Of a stretch of 64,000 bases of DNA, positions 29,218 to 36,949 are shown piece by piece. The notes beneath the pieces are model-generated. The model was not told where the DNA came from. It saw only the letters and a list, made by a program, of their open reading frames with translations, and did not search any database. The position numbers and the translations under genes were made by a program. Location: positions 2,046,001 to 2,110,000 of the forward strand of contig JAGYJM010000002.1 in the NCBI GenBank assembly GCA_018402085.1, in the 5' to 3' direction. Source of the DNA: Flavobacteriales bacterium. GTDB lineage: Bacteria > Bacteroidota > Bacteroidia > Flavobacteriales_D > Sanyastnellaceae. Positions within the stretch are counted from its first letter, which is position 1; every line of letters begins with the position of its first letter.

Positions 29218-29658
29218 TCATCCTGAACCGGATGCCGTAAACGTAATGGCAGTATCAATTGGCTCCAACTGGTGATCTGGGTATACCTCCAGGTGCAATT
29301 CCAGAGGCATTTCGCTCTCCATGTTATTGATCCACTGACCGGAAATGACAAGCTCTTGTTTGTGCACATGTTCCTGATCACTCCATAAAAACTCGGATCC
29401 CAACGGTTCAAATATCAGCGCACTGTAGCCGTGAAGTACACCGGGGCCCTTCACATGAATTTCAATGTTCAGCGTGTCTCCTTCCGGAATGATCTGTTCC
29501 GGGTGTGGTGATACAAAATGAAATTCGAAGTCTTCTTCGGTCAGACTCAGCAAGGGCTCTTCTTTTGTGCAGGCGCCAATCAAGAAGACAAAGATTGGCA
29601 GCAACATTGTCCATGGAGATGCCACGCTTCCGGTGGCGTTGGTTCGTTCAGTCTTCAT
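29218..29658 (-). CDS. Lipoprotein of the putative metal-uptake operon
   Basis: 146 residues from ATG 29658, which overlaps the stop of the upstream gene by 4 bp (ATGA). N-terminal hydrophobic segment LLPIFVFLIGAC with a lipobox cysteine. The mature part begins with acidic residues (SLTEEDFEFHF) and contains several His, e.g. EHVHKQELVI and LELHLEVYPDHQLE, compatible with metal binding. Reminiscent of DUF4625-type lipoproteins, though I am not sure. Membrane-anchored partner of the TonB receptor. Confidence 0.7.
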   Translation of the reverse strand: MKTERTNATGSVASPWTMLLPIFVFLIGACTKEEPLLSLTEEDFEFHFVSPHPEQIIPEGDTLNIEIHVKGPGVLHGYSALIFEPLGSEFLWSDQEHVHKQELVISGQWINNMESEMPLELHLEVYPDHQLEPIDTAITFTASGSG

Positions 29659-30584
29659 CCTTGTCGGATTAGCAAAATGAAACTTACTTCTGCCGAGAAA
29701 CGATGCTCCACGTTCCCTCCGGCAAGCTGTTGCCAAACCGGAAGATCGCCCCGAACATTCATCCCCAGGGCTCCTGAAAAGAGACTTAAGCCGGCCATAG
29801 CCGTGACCTGCTGTCCGCCTGAGTCCACATTCACAACATCTCTGCTGCTGTACAGAAGGTCTCTTTCTGCATGTACCAAATCGAGTCCAATACTGCTGAT
29901 CCAGATAGACTTTCTCTCTGTCTCATCACTCCACCAGCGCATAAGCTGGGCGCTTGCAGTGAACCGATTTCCAAACCGATAATCATTGGCACCCGTGGTA
30001 TTGATCCTGACACCTCCTTGCAATTGCTGCGCCCACTTTCCTCGTCTGCGTAGGTATCGTAAACCAGCGAGCACATCGGTGCTGCCGGATCCCATCTGCA
30101 TGTTCGGATTAAATACACCCGAATTGTCTGCGAAATAGTCTGTACTTCCTGTAGGCAACTTGATGACGACCGACGGCATCAGCTGGTCAAGATTTCTCGA
30201 CGTCGCCCCGTTCCGGGTCCACAGGTAATTCAATCCAACCTGAACATCACCAATGCCTTGAGACCCAAACTCGCGTCCAGCATCCACTTGCCTAAACGAC
30301 TGGTATGGGATCGCCCCTGAAAGAATCAGTTTCTTCCAGAGAAAAGTTCTGAATTGCAGTTGGTAGGTTTCAAAATGCTCTTCGGTTGAATATGCCAAGC
30401 CATCATTGAAGAGCGAAGGGTGGTGACTGTCGAAGCCACGAATGGTATAGGTTACACCAAGTATGTGCGTGCGTAAATCAGGCAATACACCCGGGCGGGT
30501 GTCAAGCACTGAGCAGCCGCAAACGTCGCACGCAATGGCTGCACTGGTTATCCAGACGAGGGATAACGCAAGCAAATATTTCAT
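29655..30584 (-). CDS. Outer-membrane beta-barrel protein with N-terminal CDVCGC motif
   Basis: 309 residues. Signal peptide MKYLLALSLVWITSAAIA is followed at once by CDVCGCS, then amphipathic beta-strands with aromatic girdles (HILGVTYTIRGF, YQLQFRTFLWKKLILSGAIPY, GIGDVQVGLNYLW, HRFSAEVSFILL at the C-terminus). The CxxCxC head at the mature N-terminus is typical of a family seen beside copper or other metal genes in Bacteroidota. Likely an outer-membrane porin or metal-binding barrel. Coupled to the lipoprotein by ATGA overlap. Confidence 0.7.
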   Translation of the reverse strand: MKYLLALSLVWITSAAIACDVCGCSVLDTRPGVLPDLRTHILGVTYTIRGFDSHHPSLFNDGLAYSTEEHFETYQLQFRTFLWKKLILSGAIPYQSFRQVDAGREFGSQGIGDVQVGLNYLWTRNGATSRNLDQLMPSVVIKLPTGSTDYFADNSGVFNPNMQMGSGSTDVLAGLRYLRRRGKWAQQLQGGVRINTTGANDYRFGNRFTASAQLMRWWSDETERKSIWISSIGLDLVHAERDLLYSSRDVVNVDSGGQQVTAMAGLSLFSGALGMNVRGDLPVWQQLAGGNVEHRFSAEVSFILLIRQG

Positions 30585-30649
30585 TGTGTTGGTTTTACGA
30601 AATCACTGAATGCATTCATCCGCTTTGGCAGATGCTCATACGTTTTTCG

Positions 30650-31018
30650 CTAGCCTTTCGGTGGGTGAAATATTTCGGCCGCTCTGAGGTGAAGGCAGAT
30701 GGATTCCCGAAACGGAATAAGGAGAGAAGGGCCCTCTGAATACTTGATCAGGGGCGAAAGTGCAGCTGCGCAATAAACCAGCTCTGAGGTTTCAGTAACG
30801 ACCAGACGGGCATCTCGGTTCTCCTGCGGTTCTGACTTATTCACCACTTCTGCCAATACGCACTTTCCGCGGCAGCAATTGACCGGCTCATCCTTTTGAA
30901 CGCACTGTTCAGCGGCGATGCGGTCTTGCTCAAGTATAAACCACCCCACCTGTACGAGCTGAACGACTGAATGGAGGTTGAGCAAAAGACCGAGGCCTAT
31001 GACGAGCAACAATTTCAC
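30650..31018 (-). CDS. Small Cys-rich membrane or exported protein of the metal operon
   Basis: 122 residues. N-terminal hydrophobic helix (LLLVIGLGLLLNLHSVVQLVQVGWFI), then EQCVQKDEPVNCCRGKCVLAEV with four cysteines, a variable middle, and a C-terminus with ICLHLRAAEIFHPPKG. The C..NCC.GKC pattern recurs in Bacteroidota proteins next to TonB receptors and metal genes. It may bind metal in the periplasm or at the inner membrane. First gene of the operon. The next gene is 65 bp on. Confidence 0.65.
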   Translation of the reverse strand: MKLLLVIGLGLLLNLHSVVQLVQVGWFILEQDRIAAEQCVQKDEPVNCCRGKCVLAEVVNKSEPQENRDARLVVTETSELVYCAAALSPLIKYSEGPSLLIPFRESICLHLRAAEIFHPPKG

Positions 31019-31066
31019 CCCACAAAGATACCAATCTGCGGATGGAAAAAGTGGTGCGTTCCAGGT

Positions 31067-32832
31067 TTACTGACGTAAATCAAGATCCAGCCGCTTGCGC
31101 AATTCTTCGAGCGCCGGATTCTTCTTCACCATTTGCTCGTACTTGTCACGCTCCGATAAGAAAGTGAGCTTCTGCTCACCGGTTTCTGCCAGGTGAACGG
31201 TGAGCTGCAGATGATGGTTATTGAGACGCTTTCTGATGAACTCCATCATTTCTACGCGAATGAGCCTCAGGTCTTCTTCCTGAACCCGGTTGGCCACTTT
31301 GAAATGGATCGTTTCACCTTCGAGCACCGGATCAAACAATGTCAGGGTTGCATTCAGGCTGCGCTTTCCGGATTCATTCATCGCATCGGCGAACAACTTC
31401 CACGCCTGTTTGAGGCCGTCAAGTGTTACGGCGTCGCGAGGTAAATCATCAGAAAGCACTTTTGATGCGCCAGACGACTCCGCTTCTTTCTTCGACGCTT
31501 CTCGTTTACTTTCGAGGCTGTCATTCAGGCGGTACGATTCTTGCTCACTGATGCGCACATTCTTCTTGCCAAGCAGACCCGTTGGTTTATCGATCGGCTG
31601 AGGTCTCTGAATGCGTTCATTGACTTTTCTTACCGGAGCATCGTCGCCCACAGCTGAAGATTGTTCGCTTTTAATAACCGCCCCTTCAATGGGAATCAGG
31701 CTGAAGCGCCCTTTTTTTTTTCGCGGATACGCTGCTGAAGTGAGCACAATTTCATGAGAGCGAGCTCTGTGTGCAGCCGTTTGTTTTGAGCGTTACGGTA
31801 CTGATGATCCGCCTCATTAAGCACGTGCAGGGCATTCTGGAGGAAGGCCATATCGGTACGCTTCGCCTGCTCTCCATAGCGCTGACGAAAATCTTCGCCA
31901 ACTTCGAGGAGCTGCACCGTTTCGGGTGTGTGCGCCAGCATAAGCTTGCGGAGATGTTCTCCAAGGCCGACGAGAAAGTGGTGCATATCAAAGCCTTTGG
32001 CCACTACCTGATGCAGTTCTTGCAAGACGCCCGGAATGTTTTCTGCAAGTACATGATCCGTAAGCTTGAAGTAGAGCTCATGTCCGATTACATTGAGGCT
32101 TTGCGTCACCGACTCATAGGTAAGTTTAGCGTCGGCAATGGCCACAGCCTGATCGAAGATCGAGAGGGCATCGCGCATGGCACCATCGGCTTTCTGGGCA
32201 ATCACGTGTAACGCTTCGGGCTCGAAGATGATGCTCTTGTCAGCCGCTATTTTCTCCATGTGCTCTACCATCTGTCCGACGGTGATGCGGTTGAAATCGA
32301 AAATCTGGCAGCGCGAGAGGATGGTGGGGATGACCTTGTGTTTCTCGGTAGTGGCGAGAATGAAAACGGCGTGTGCGGGTGGCTCTTCAAGGGTTTTCAG
32401 AAAAGCGTTGAAAGCCTGGGTGGTGAGCATGTGCACCTCATCGATGATGTACACCTTGTACTTGCCACGCTGCGGAGGAATCCGCACCTGATCAATGAGC
32501 CCTTTAATATCGTCTACCCGGTTGTTCGAGGCACCATCCAATTCAAAAACATTGAATGCCCACTCATCGTCTCCGGAAGTCGTATCCATAACGTCAAGGG
32601 CAACCGAAGCATCCGACGCTTCTGCGTCGCCGGTATTGATCGCACGAGCGAAAATCCGGGCACAAGTCGTCTTCCCCACTCCACGCGGACCGCAGAACAA
32701 GTAAGCCTGACCGATCTCGTTATTGGATACGGCTTTTCGGAGGGTATCCGTCACTCCGGATTGCCCCACGACCGTGTCCCACCGCTGCGGACGGTACTTT
32801 CTGGCAGAAACAATGTAAGATGCCTGTTTCAT
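31067..32832 (-). CDS. dnaX: DNA polymerase III gamma/tau subunit, tau made by frameshift at A10
   Basis: Clamp-loader ATPase. The zero frame gives 378 residues (32832-31696) ending EKKKGASA, stop. A -1 shift, or one extra A, on the A10 run continues as KKKGRFSLIPIEG for another ~214 residues to TAA 31067, total about 588. AAA+ motifs: Walker A CGPRGVGKTTCAR, Walker B VYIIDEVHML, sensor I ILATTEKHKV, SRC finger SRCQIFDF, sensor II GAMRDALS. The zinc-binding cysteine cluster expected after AINT is absent; in its place is GDAEASDASVALDVMDTTSG, encoded in part by a hairpin element. The C-terminal tau part carries the polymerase-binding region. Confidence 0.9.
31712..31721 (-). promoter_or_regulatory. 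Slippery A10 run in dnaX
   Basis: Ten A residues on the coding strand (GCGA10GGGCG with the first two in GAA). The short product stops 15 bp after the run. Slippage by ribosome or RNA polymerase would switch between gamma (short, zero frame) and tau (long). A homopolymer miscount is the alternative. Confidence 0.65.
32609..32630 (+). repeat. Coding-embedded hairpin element, GACGC type, in dnaX
   Basis: GCATCC, GACGC, TTCT, GCGTC. On the coding strand it encodes Gly-Asp-Ala-Glu-Ala-Ser-Asp-Ala in the place of the DnaX zinc module. Confidence 0.75.
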
Positions 32833-32895
32833 AAATTGAACAACAAAGATCGGTTCTAGGGTCGAATTTTGGAAGTTGAGTTATCCACAGGATGG

Positions 32896-33030
32896 ATCGG
32901 GGATCGGAGAGGGAGAATGAGAATGAGAGGGAGAGGGAGAGGGAGAGGGAGAATGAGAGGGAGAGGGAGAGGGAGAATGAGAGGGAGAGGGAGAATGAGA
33001 ATGAGAGGGAGAGGGAGAGGGAGAGGGAGG
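32896..33030. repeat. GAGGGA/GAATGA hexamer satellite, target of IS copy 2
   Basis: Purine-only array of GAGGGA and GAATGA hexamers (preceded by one GATCGGG unit). It resumes at 34305-34368 after the IS, then changes to GAGGGT units. Confidence 0.9.
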
Positions 33031-34304
33031 GTGTGTTCAGTTAAGTGTGTCATTTGAGTCTAAGCCTATCCCTGTGGGTTATCATAAGTGATGCAATAAC
33101 CCTTGACCAGGATTGTGGTCGACTCCATTTCTTCTGCACCTTCTGGGTAACAAGGTACAGCAGTTTGAACAGAGCTCGTTCAGAGGTGAGTGCCCCTTTG
33201 GCCTTGGTGCCTTTCCGAACTTGACGATTGAAGCCCTCAATGGAGTTGGTGGTATACATTACTCGTTTCACATGTTCATCGTATCCGAAGAAGGTGGTGA
33301 GATGCTCCCAGTTACGCTTCCATGATTGGATCATTGCAGGATATTTCTTGCCCCACTTCTCTTCGAAGTTCTCTAGTTCAGTCTCTGCTTGGTCGATGCT
33401 ATTCGCCCTGTAAATCAGCCTCATGTCTCGGACCACAGCTCTTTTGTCTTGCCAGTTCACATAGCGTGTTGAGTTGCGGATCTGATGAACTATGCAAAGC
33501 TGCACGTCTGTCCTAGGAAAGACTGTTGTTATGACCTCCTTGAAGCCTTTCAAGTTGTCGATACTGGCGATAATTATGTCTTCTACACCTCTTGCCTCAA
33601 GGTCATTCAGTACTCCCAACCAGAAGCCTGAACTTTCTGTTTCTGATAGATAGATGCCCAAAAGATCCTTCTCTCCTTCAACGTTCATTCCAAGTGCCAT
33701 GTAAGCAGCCATTTGTTTAACCCGTCCGTCTTGCTTGACCTTGAAGAACATAGCATCCATCCACAAGAACACATACACCGAGTCGAGCGGCCGGCTTCGC
33801 CACTCTTCGATTTCTGGCCATACTCTATCTGTGATGGCACTTAGTTGTGCCTTACTCAAGTTCATGTCATACATCTCATCGATATGATCGGAGATGTCTT
33901 GATAGCTCATACCTGAACTGTAAAGCCCTATGATTTTCTTTTCAAGACTATCGCCTAACGCCCGTTGTCGTTTCGGTATAAGACTCGGTTCGTAAGTGCC
34001 GTCGCGGTCGCGCGGAGTCTCGATTTCTATCTCTCCAGAACTCGTCTTCACACGCTTCTTACCCTTGCCATTACGACGGTTCGGACGAGCTGATTCAACG
34101 TGTGCATCCATCTCGCCCTCAAGACTCGCTTCTAGAACGTGCTTGATCATAGGCGTCAGTGCGCCATCCTTACCCGTTAAAGGCTTGCCTGACTGAAGTG
34201 CCGATAAGACCGCTTCCAGTAACTTGTCTGCTTCTGATTTCTCTTTCATTGTATCAAGGTATTTGTTATTTCATTTGCCTTGACACACTTTTCTGAACAG
34301 TCTC
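33031..34304 (-). mobile_element. IS256-family insertion sequence, copy 2
   Basis: About 1274 bp, the same element as 21071-22391 but with a single left end. Ends GTGTGTTCAGTTAAGTGTG and, inverted, ACTGTTCAGAAAAGTGTG. Inserted into GAGGGA/GAATGA satellite. Same orientation as copy 1, about 11.9 kb apart. Confidence 0.92.
33050..34249 (-). CDS. IS256-family transposase (copy 2)
   Basis: 399 residues, identical to the product of 21137-22336. All three catalytic acidic residues are present (WMDAMFF, SIDNLKG, TTNSIEGF). The identity implies very recent transposition or gene conversion, and both copies look functional. Confidence 0.95.
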   Translation of the reverse strand: MKEKSEADKLLEAVLSALQSGKPLTGKDGALTPMIKHVLEASLEGEMDAHVESARPNRRNGKGKKRVKTSSGEIEIETPRDRDGTYEPSLIPKRQRALGDSLEKKIIGLYSSGMSYQDISDHIDEMYDMNLSKAQLSAITDRVWPEIEEWRSRPLDSVYVFLWMDAMFFKVKQDGRVKQMAAYMALGMNVEGEKDLLGIYLSETESSGFWLGVLNDLEARGVEDIIIASIDNLKGFKEVITTVFPRTDVQLCIVHQIRNSTRYVNWQDKRAVVRDMRLIYRANSIDQAETELENFEEKWGKKYPAMIQSWKRNWEHLTTFFGYDEHVKRVMYTTNSIEGFNRQVRKGTKAKGALTSERALFKLLYLVTQKVQKKWSRPQSWSRVIASLMITHRDRLRLK

Positions 34305-34368
34305 GAGAGGGAGAATGAGAATGAGAATGAGAGGGAGAATGAGGGTGAGGGTGAGGGTGAGGGTGACG
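34305..34368. repeat. Continuation of the GAGGGA/GAATGA satellite
   Basis: GAGAGGGAGAATGAG units shading into GAGGGT repeats just before the stop of the leftward gene at 34370. Confidence 0.85.
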
Positions 34369-34369
34369 A

Positions 34370-34870
34370 TTATCGATCTCCCAGGCTTTTCAACTTCGCC
34401 TTCATGGCTTTGATGTAATCGAAATCGAATTCTATGGCATTCCGACCGTAATCGTACGATGCTACACCCAACAATTCAGTTCGTAATAATCGACGCTGTG
34501 CTCTGTTCAAGTCGGGGTGCAAGCCGAAAGAGAGTGACAAATGAAAGCCATAAGGATCTTCCAGCCCAGTCGTGTTGATTCCTATTCTCTTGCGACAAAG
34601 TCCTCGACTTCGAACCTCCACAATGTAATCATGACCTAATTCCAACCTAAAAGTCAGGCTATCTGCTCCCTCTGCTGGTCGGATTATTTGATCGCGCTTT
34701 CCTCCCTTGGTTACAACGACCTTAAAATCAGTCAGCGGAACTGAAGCTAGGGTAGTGTCAGTGTAATTAGACTGTTTGACCTCTATTTTGATTTCAACAT
34801 AAGGGCCTATTTTCTGCGCAAAAGCGCAGGATGCACAGATCAGGAGAGAAAGGGCGAAGAAGAAGCGCAT
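34370..34870 (-). CDS. Exported protein of unknown function
   Basis: 166 residues from ATG 34870. Signal peptide MRFFFALSLLICASCAFAQ, then a beta-rich part with EIKIEVKQSNYTDTTLASVPLTDFKVVVTKGGK and FRLELGHDYIVEVRSRGLCRKRIGINT, a C-terminal amphipathic helix, and no cysteine-based motif. Looks like a small periplasmic carboxypeptidase-like or 'CarboxypepD'-type beta domain, but I do not recognise the family. Flanked on both sides by satellites. Confidence 0.65.
   Translation of the reverse strand: MRFFFALSLLICASCAFAQKIGPYVEIKIEVKQSNYTDTTLASVPLTDFKVVVTKGGKRDQIIRPAEGADSLTFRLELGHDYIVEVRSRGLCRKRIGINTTGLEDPYGFHLSLSFGLHPDLNRAQRRLLRTELLGVASYDYGRNAIEFDFDYIKAMKAKLKSLGDR
34815..34834 (-). repeat. Coding-embedded hairpin element, TGCGC type
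   Basis: GCATCC, TGCGC, TTTT, GCGCA, encoding ASCAFA at the end of the signal peptide of the leftward gene. Same as 29098. Confidence 0.75.
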
Positions 34871-34917
34871 AAAGGCCGGGGGTTGACAATCGAACAATCA
34901 AACATCTGAAAAAAATC

Positions 34918-34995
34918 CCCGATCCCCGATCCCCGATCCCCGATCCCCGATCCCCGATCCCCGATCCCCGATCCCCGATCCCCGATCCCCGATCC
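34918..34995. repeat. GATCGGG heptamer satellite (CCCCGAT orientation)
   Basis: About eleven perfect heptamers GATCCCC/GGGGATC immediately upstream of the rpsF promoter. Confidence 0.93.
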
Positions 34996-34997
34996 TA

Positions 34998-35028
34998 TTG
35001 TATAAACCAAACATTATCCCTACTTTTG
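34998..35028 (+). promoter_or_regulatory. Promoter of the rpsF operon
   Basis: TTG (34998-35000), 20 bp, then TACTTTTG (35021-35028) fits the Bacteroidota consensus. Start of transcription expected at about 35035, close to the ATG at 35054. Confidence 0.8.
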
Positions 35029-35053
35029 CACCCCAATTTTAAGTTTTTACAGC

Positions 35054-35422
35054 ATGAACCGTTACGAAACTGTTTTCATTATGACTCCCGTGCTGTCTGA
35101 AGAACAGGCAGCGGAAACAGTTGACAAGTTCAAAGGGCTCATCAAAGAGGGCGGCGGCAAAGTCGTTCATGAGGAGAACTGGGGACTTCGAAAACTGGCC
35201 TACCCGATCCAAAAGAAGACGACGGGTTTTTACCATCTTGTTGAATTCGAAATGGAGCCTTTGAAGGTGCGTCCTTTCGAAACTGAATTCCGTCGTGATG
35301 AGCGTATCATTCGCTTTTTGACGACGAAGATGGATAAGTACCACATCGAGTACGCAGAGAGCCGTCGCACCAAGAAGAAAGAAGCTCCAAAGTCTGAGGC
35401 TTCAGAGTCAACAGACGCCTAA
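35054..35422 (+). CDS. rpsF: 30S ribosomal protein S6
   Basis: 122 residues. Begins [19 protein letters not shown] and has [24 protein letters not shown] and [20 protein letters not shown], all S6 hallmarks. Binds S18 on the 30S platform. The C-terminal tail is acidic/lysine-rich ([16 protein letters not shown]), as in related bacteria. First gene of rpsF-rpsR-rplI. Confidence 0.97.
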   Translation: MNRYETVFIMTPVLSEEQAAETVDKFKGLIKEGGGKVVHEENWGLRKLAYPIQKKTTGFYHLVEFEMEPLKVRPFETEFRRDERIIRFLTTKMDKYHIEYAESRRTKKKEAPKSEASESTDA

Positions 35423-35442
35423 CCCATTAACAACTCAGAGAA

Positions 35443-35709
35443 ATGGCACAAAAAGGAGACATCCGCTACCTCAATCCGATCAACATTGAGACCACGCGAA
35501 ACAAATACTGCCGCTTTAAGAAGGCAGGTATCAAGTATATAGACTACAAGGATCCCGATTACCTGTTGATGCTCTGTAACGAGCAAGGCAAGATTCTTCC
35601 TCGTCGTCTGACCGGTACTTCAATGAAATACCAGCGCAAAGCAGCGCAGGCTATCAAGAAAGCTCGCCACCTGGCACTCATGCCATACGTGGCTGACATG
35701 TTGAAATAA
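35443..35709 (+). CDS. rpsR: 30S ribosomal protein S18
   Basis: 88 residues. Contains YLNPINIETTRNKYCRFKKAGIKYIDYKD and the signature ILPRRLTGTSMKYQRKAAQAIKKARHLALMPYV. Pairs with S6 at the platform of the 30S subunit. Lies 20 bp after rpsF. Confidence 0.97.
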   Translation: MAQKGDIRYLNPINIETTRNKYCRFKKAGIKYIDYKDPDYLLMLCNEQGKILPRRLTGTSMKYQRKAAQAIKKARHLALMPYVADMLK

Positions 35710-35724
35710 TTAAACTGCGCAGCC

Positions 35725-36171
35725 ATGGAAATTATCCTCAAAGAAGACGTAGAAAAAGTTGGTTACAAAGATGAAATTGTAACTGTTCGTCCGGGTTTTG
35801 CCCGTAACTACCTAATTCCTCAAGGCCTTGCAGTTGTTGCTAGTCCTTCAGCAAAGAAAATGCTCGAAGAAACGCAGCGCCAGCGTGCTCACAAAGAAGA
35901 GAAAGTTCTCGACGAAGCAAAAGGACTCGCTGCAAAACTCGCTGGTCTTAAGCTCAGAATCGGTGCTAAAGCCGGTGAAAACGGTAAAATCTTCGGATCT
36001 GTCAACACCATCCAGATTGCGGAGGCACTCGGTAAGCAAGGCTTTGACATTGACCGTAAGAACATCACTATCCAAGGAGACTCTATAAAGGAGCTCGGTG
36101 ATTACACCGCGAATGTTAGGATCCACAAAAACGTGGCTCAAGACGTTAGCTTTGAAGTAGTGGGTGAGTAA
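35725..36171 (+). CDS. rplI: 50S ribosomal protein L9
   Basis: 148 residues. N-domain MEIILKEDVEKVGYKDEIVTVRPGFARNYLIPQGLA, a long connecting helix, and a C-domain with GENGKIFGSVNTIQIAEAL and IHKNVAQDVSFEVV. Binds 23S rRNA near the L1 stalk. Lies 15 bp after rpsR, last gene of the operon. Confidence 0.97.
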   Translation: MEIILKEDVEKVGYKDEIVTVRPGFARNYLIPQGLAVVASPSAKKMLEETQRQRAHKEEKVLDEAKGLAAKLAGLKLRIGAKAGENGKIFGSVNTIQIAEALGKQGFDIDRKNITIQGDSIKELGDYTANVRIHKNVAQDVSFEVVGE

Positions 36172-36178
36172 TACTGCA

Positions 36179-36916
36179 ATGCTGACCATAGCATTTCACA
36201 TCACAGAAGGGCCGGTTTTCCGGTCCTTTTCTTTTGCGCTGGCATTTTTGGCGGTCACTATGGGCCTTTCGGAAAAGGCTGCTGCACAGATTCGCGTGGT
36301 GAAGATCAATGTGGCATCCGCCGCTTTTGCGGCGCCTTCTATCAGTTACGAACGAGTCAAAGACAAGCAATTCTCATGGCAGCTCACTTTGAGCTACCGC
36401 CCTGAATGGAAAGGACCACACCTTCTCTACCATCGTTTCGATGAAGGCTGGAGCTACGAAGGCGGACGCACCCGCGTTGCCGGCGGACAATTCGCTTACC
36501 GCTGGTACACACGCAAGGGTCGCACCCAAGCCACAAAGCCTTACTTCGCTTTCTATGCACAATACCAAGACTGGAAGGGCTCTGCCACACACCGCTTTGA
36601 TCAAACGTCTTACGCCTTTAAGGGCAATTGGCGCCATACGACTATCGGACTTCAATACGGCGTTCAATGGGTGATTCAAAAACGGTGGGCGATTGATCTG
36701 ACGCTGGTGGGATTCGGACTGCAATTTGCAGAACTTAGCGGCAGCGGAAATACAGGATCGGAAGCCAACATCGGACTTTGGGAAGAGAATCTTCTGAGTA
36801 TCCCAATCATCGGACAGCGCATGCTGATGGAGGGAGATGACGGTGACTACACTTTCAATGAACGCTACACCGGCGTTGGCCTTCATAGCGCATTGCGAAT
36901 CGGTCTCCTCTTTTAA
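36179..36916 (+). CDS. Outer-membrane DUF3575-like protein
   Basis: 245 residues from ATG 36179 (a GTG at 36164 overlapping rplI is possible). The hydrophobic FRSFSFALAFLAVTMG followed by EKAAAQ is a signal peptide. The rest alternates beta-strand patterns: SISYERVKDKQFSWQLTLSYRPEW, GGQFAYRWYTRKG, KPYFAFYAQYQDW, HTTIGLQYGVQWVIQKRWAIDLTLVGFGLQF, and SALRIGLLF at the end. That is a small barrel like DUF3575 proteins. A hairpin element (36314-36334) encodes ASAAFAA near the mature N-terminus. The rplI terminator sits in its 5' coding region, so how it is transcribed is unclear. Confidence 0.7.
   Translation: MLTIAFHITEGPVFRSFSFALAFLAVTMGLSEKAAAQIRVVKINVASAAFAAPSISYERVKDKQFSWQLTLSYRPEWKGPHLLYHRFDEGWSYEGGRTRVAGGQFAYRWYTRKGRTQATKPYFAFYAQYQDWKGSATHRFDQTSYAFKGNWRHTTIGLQYGVQWVIQKRWAIDLTLVGFGLQFAELSGSGNTGSEANIGLWEENLLSIPIIGQRMLMEGDDGDYTFNERYTGVGLHSALRIGLLF
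36206..36240 (+). terminator. Terminator of rpsF-rpsR-rplI inside the next coding start
   Basis: AAGGGCCGG, TTTT, CCGGTCCTT, then TTCTTTT: a G+C stem followed by a T-rich run 35 bp after the rplI stop. It lies within the signal-peptide codons of the next gene. Confidence 0.65.
36314..36334 (+). repeat. Coding-embedded hairpin element, GCCGC type
   Basis: GCATCC, GCCGC, TTTT, GCGGC; encodes ASAAFAA in the DUF3575-like protein. Confidence 0.75.
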
Positions 36917-36949
36917 GGTGCAGCCGTCGGAAAAATGTAATTTTCGGAA

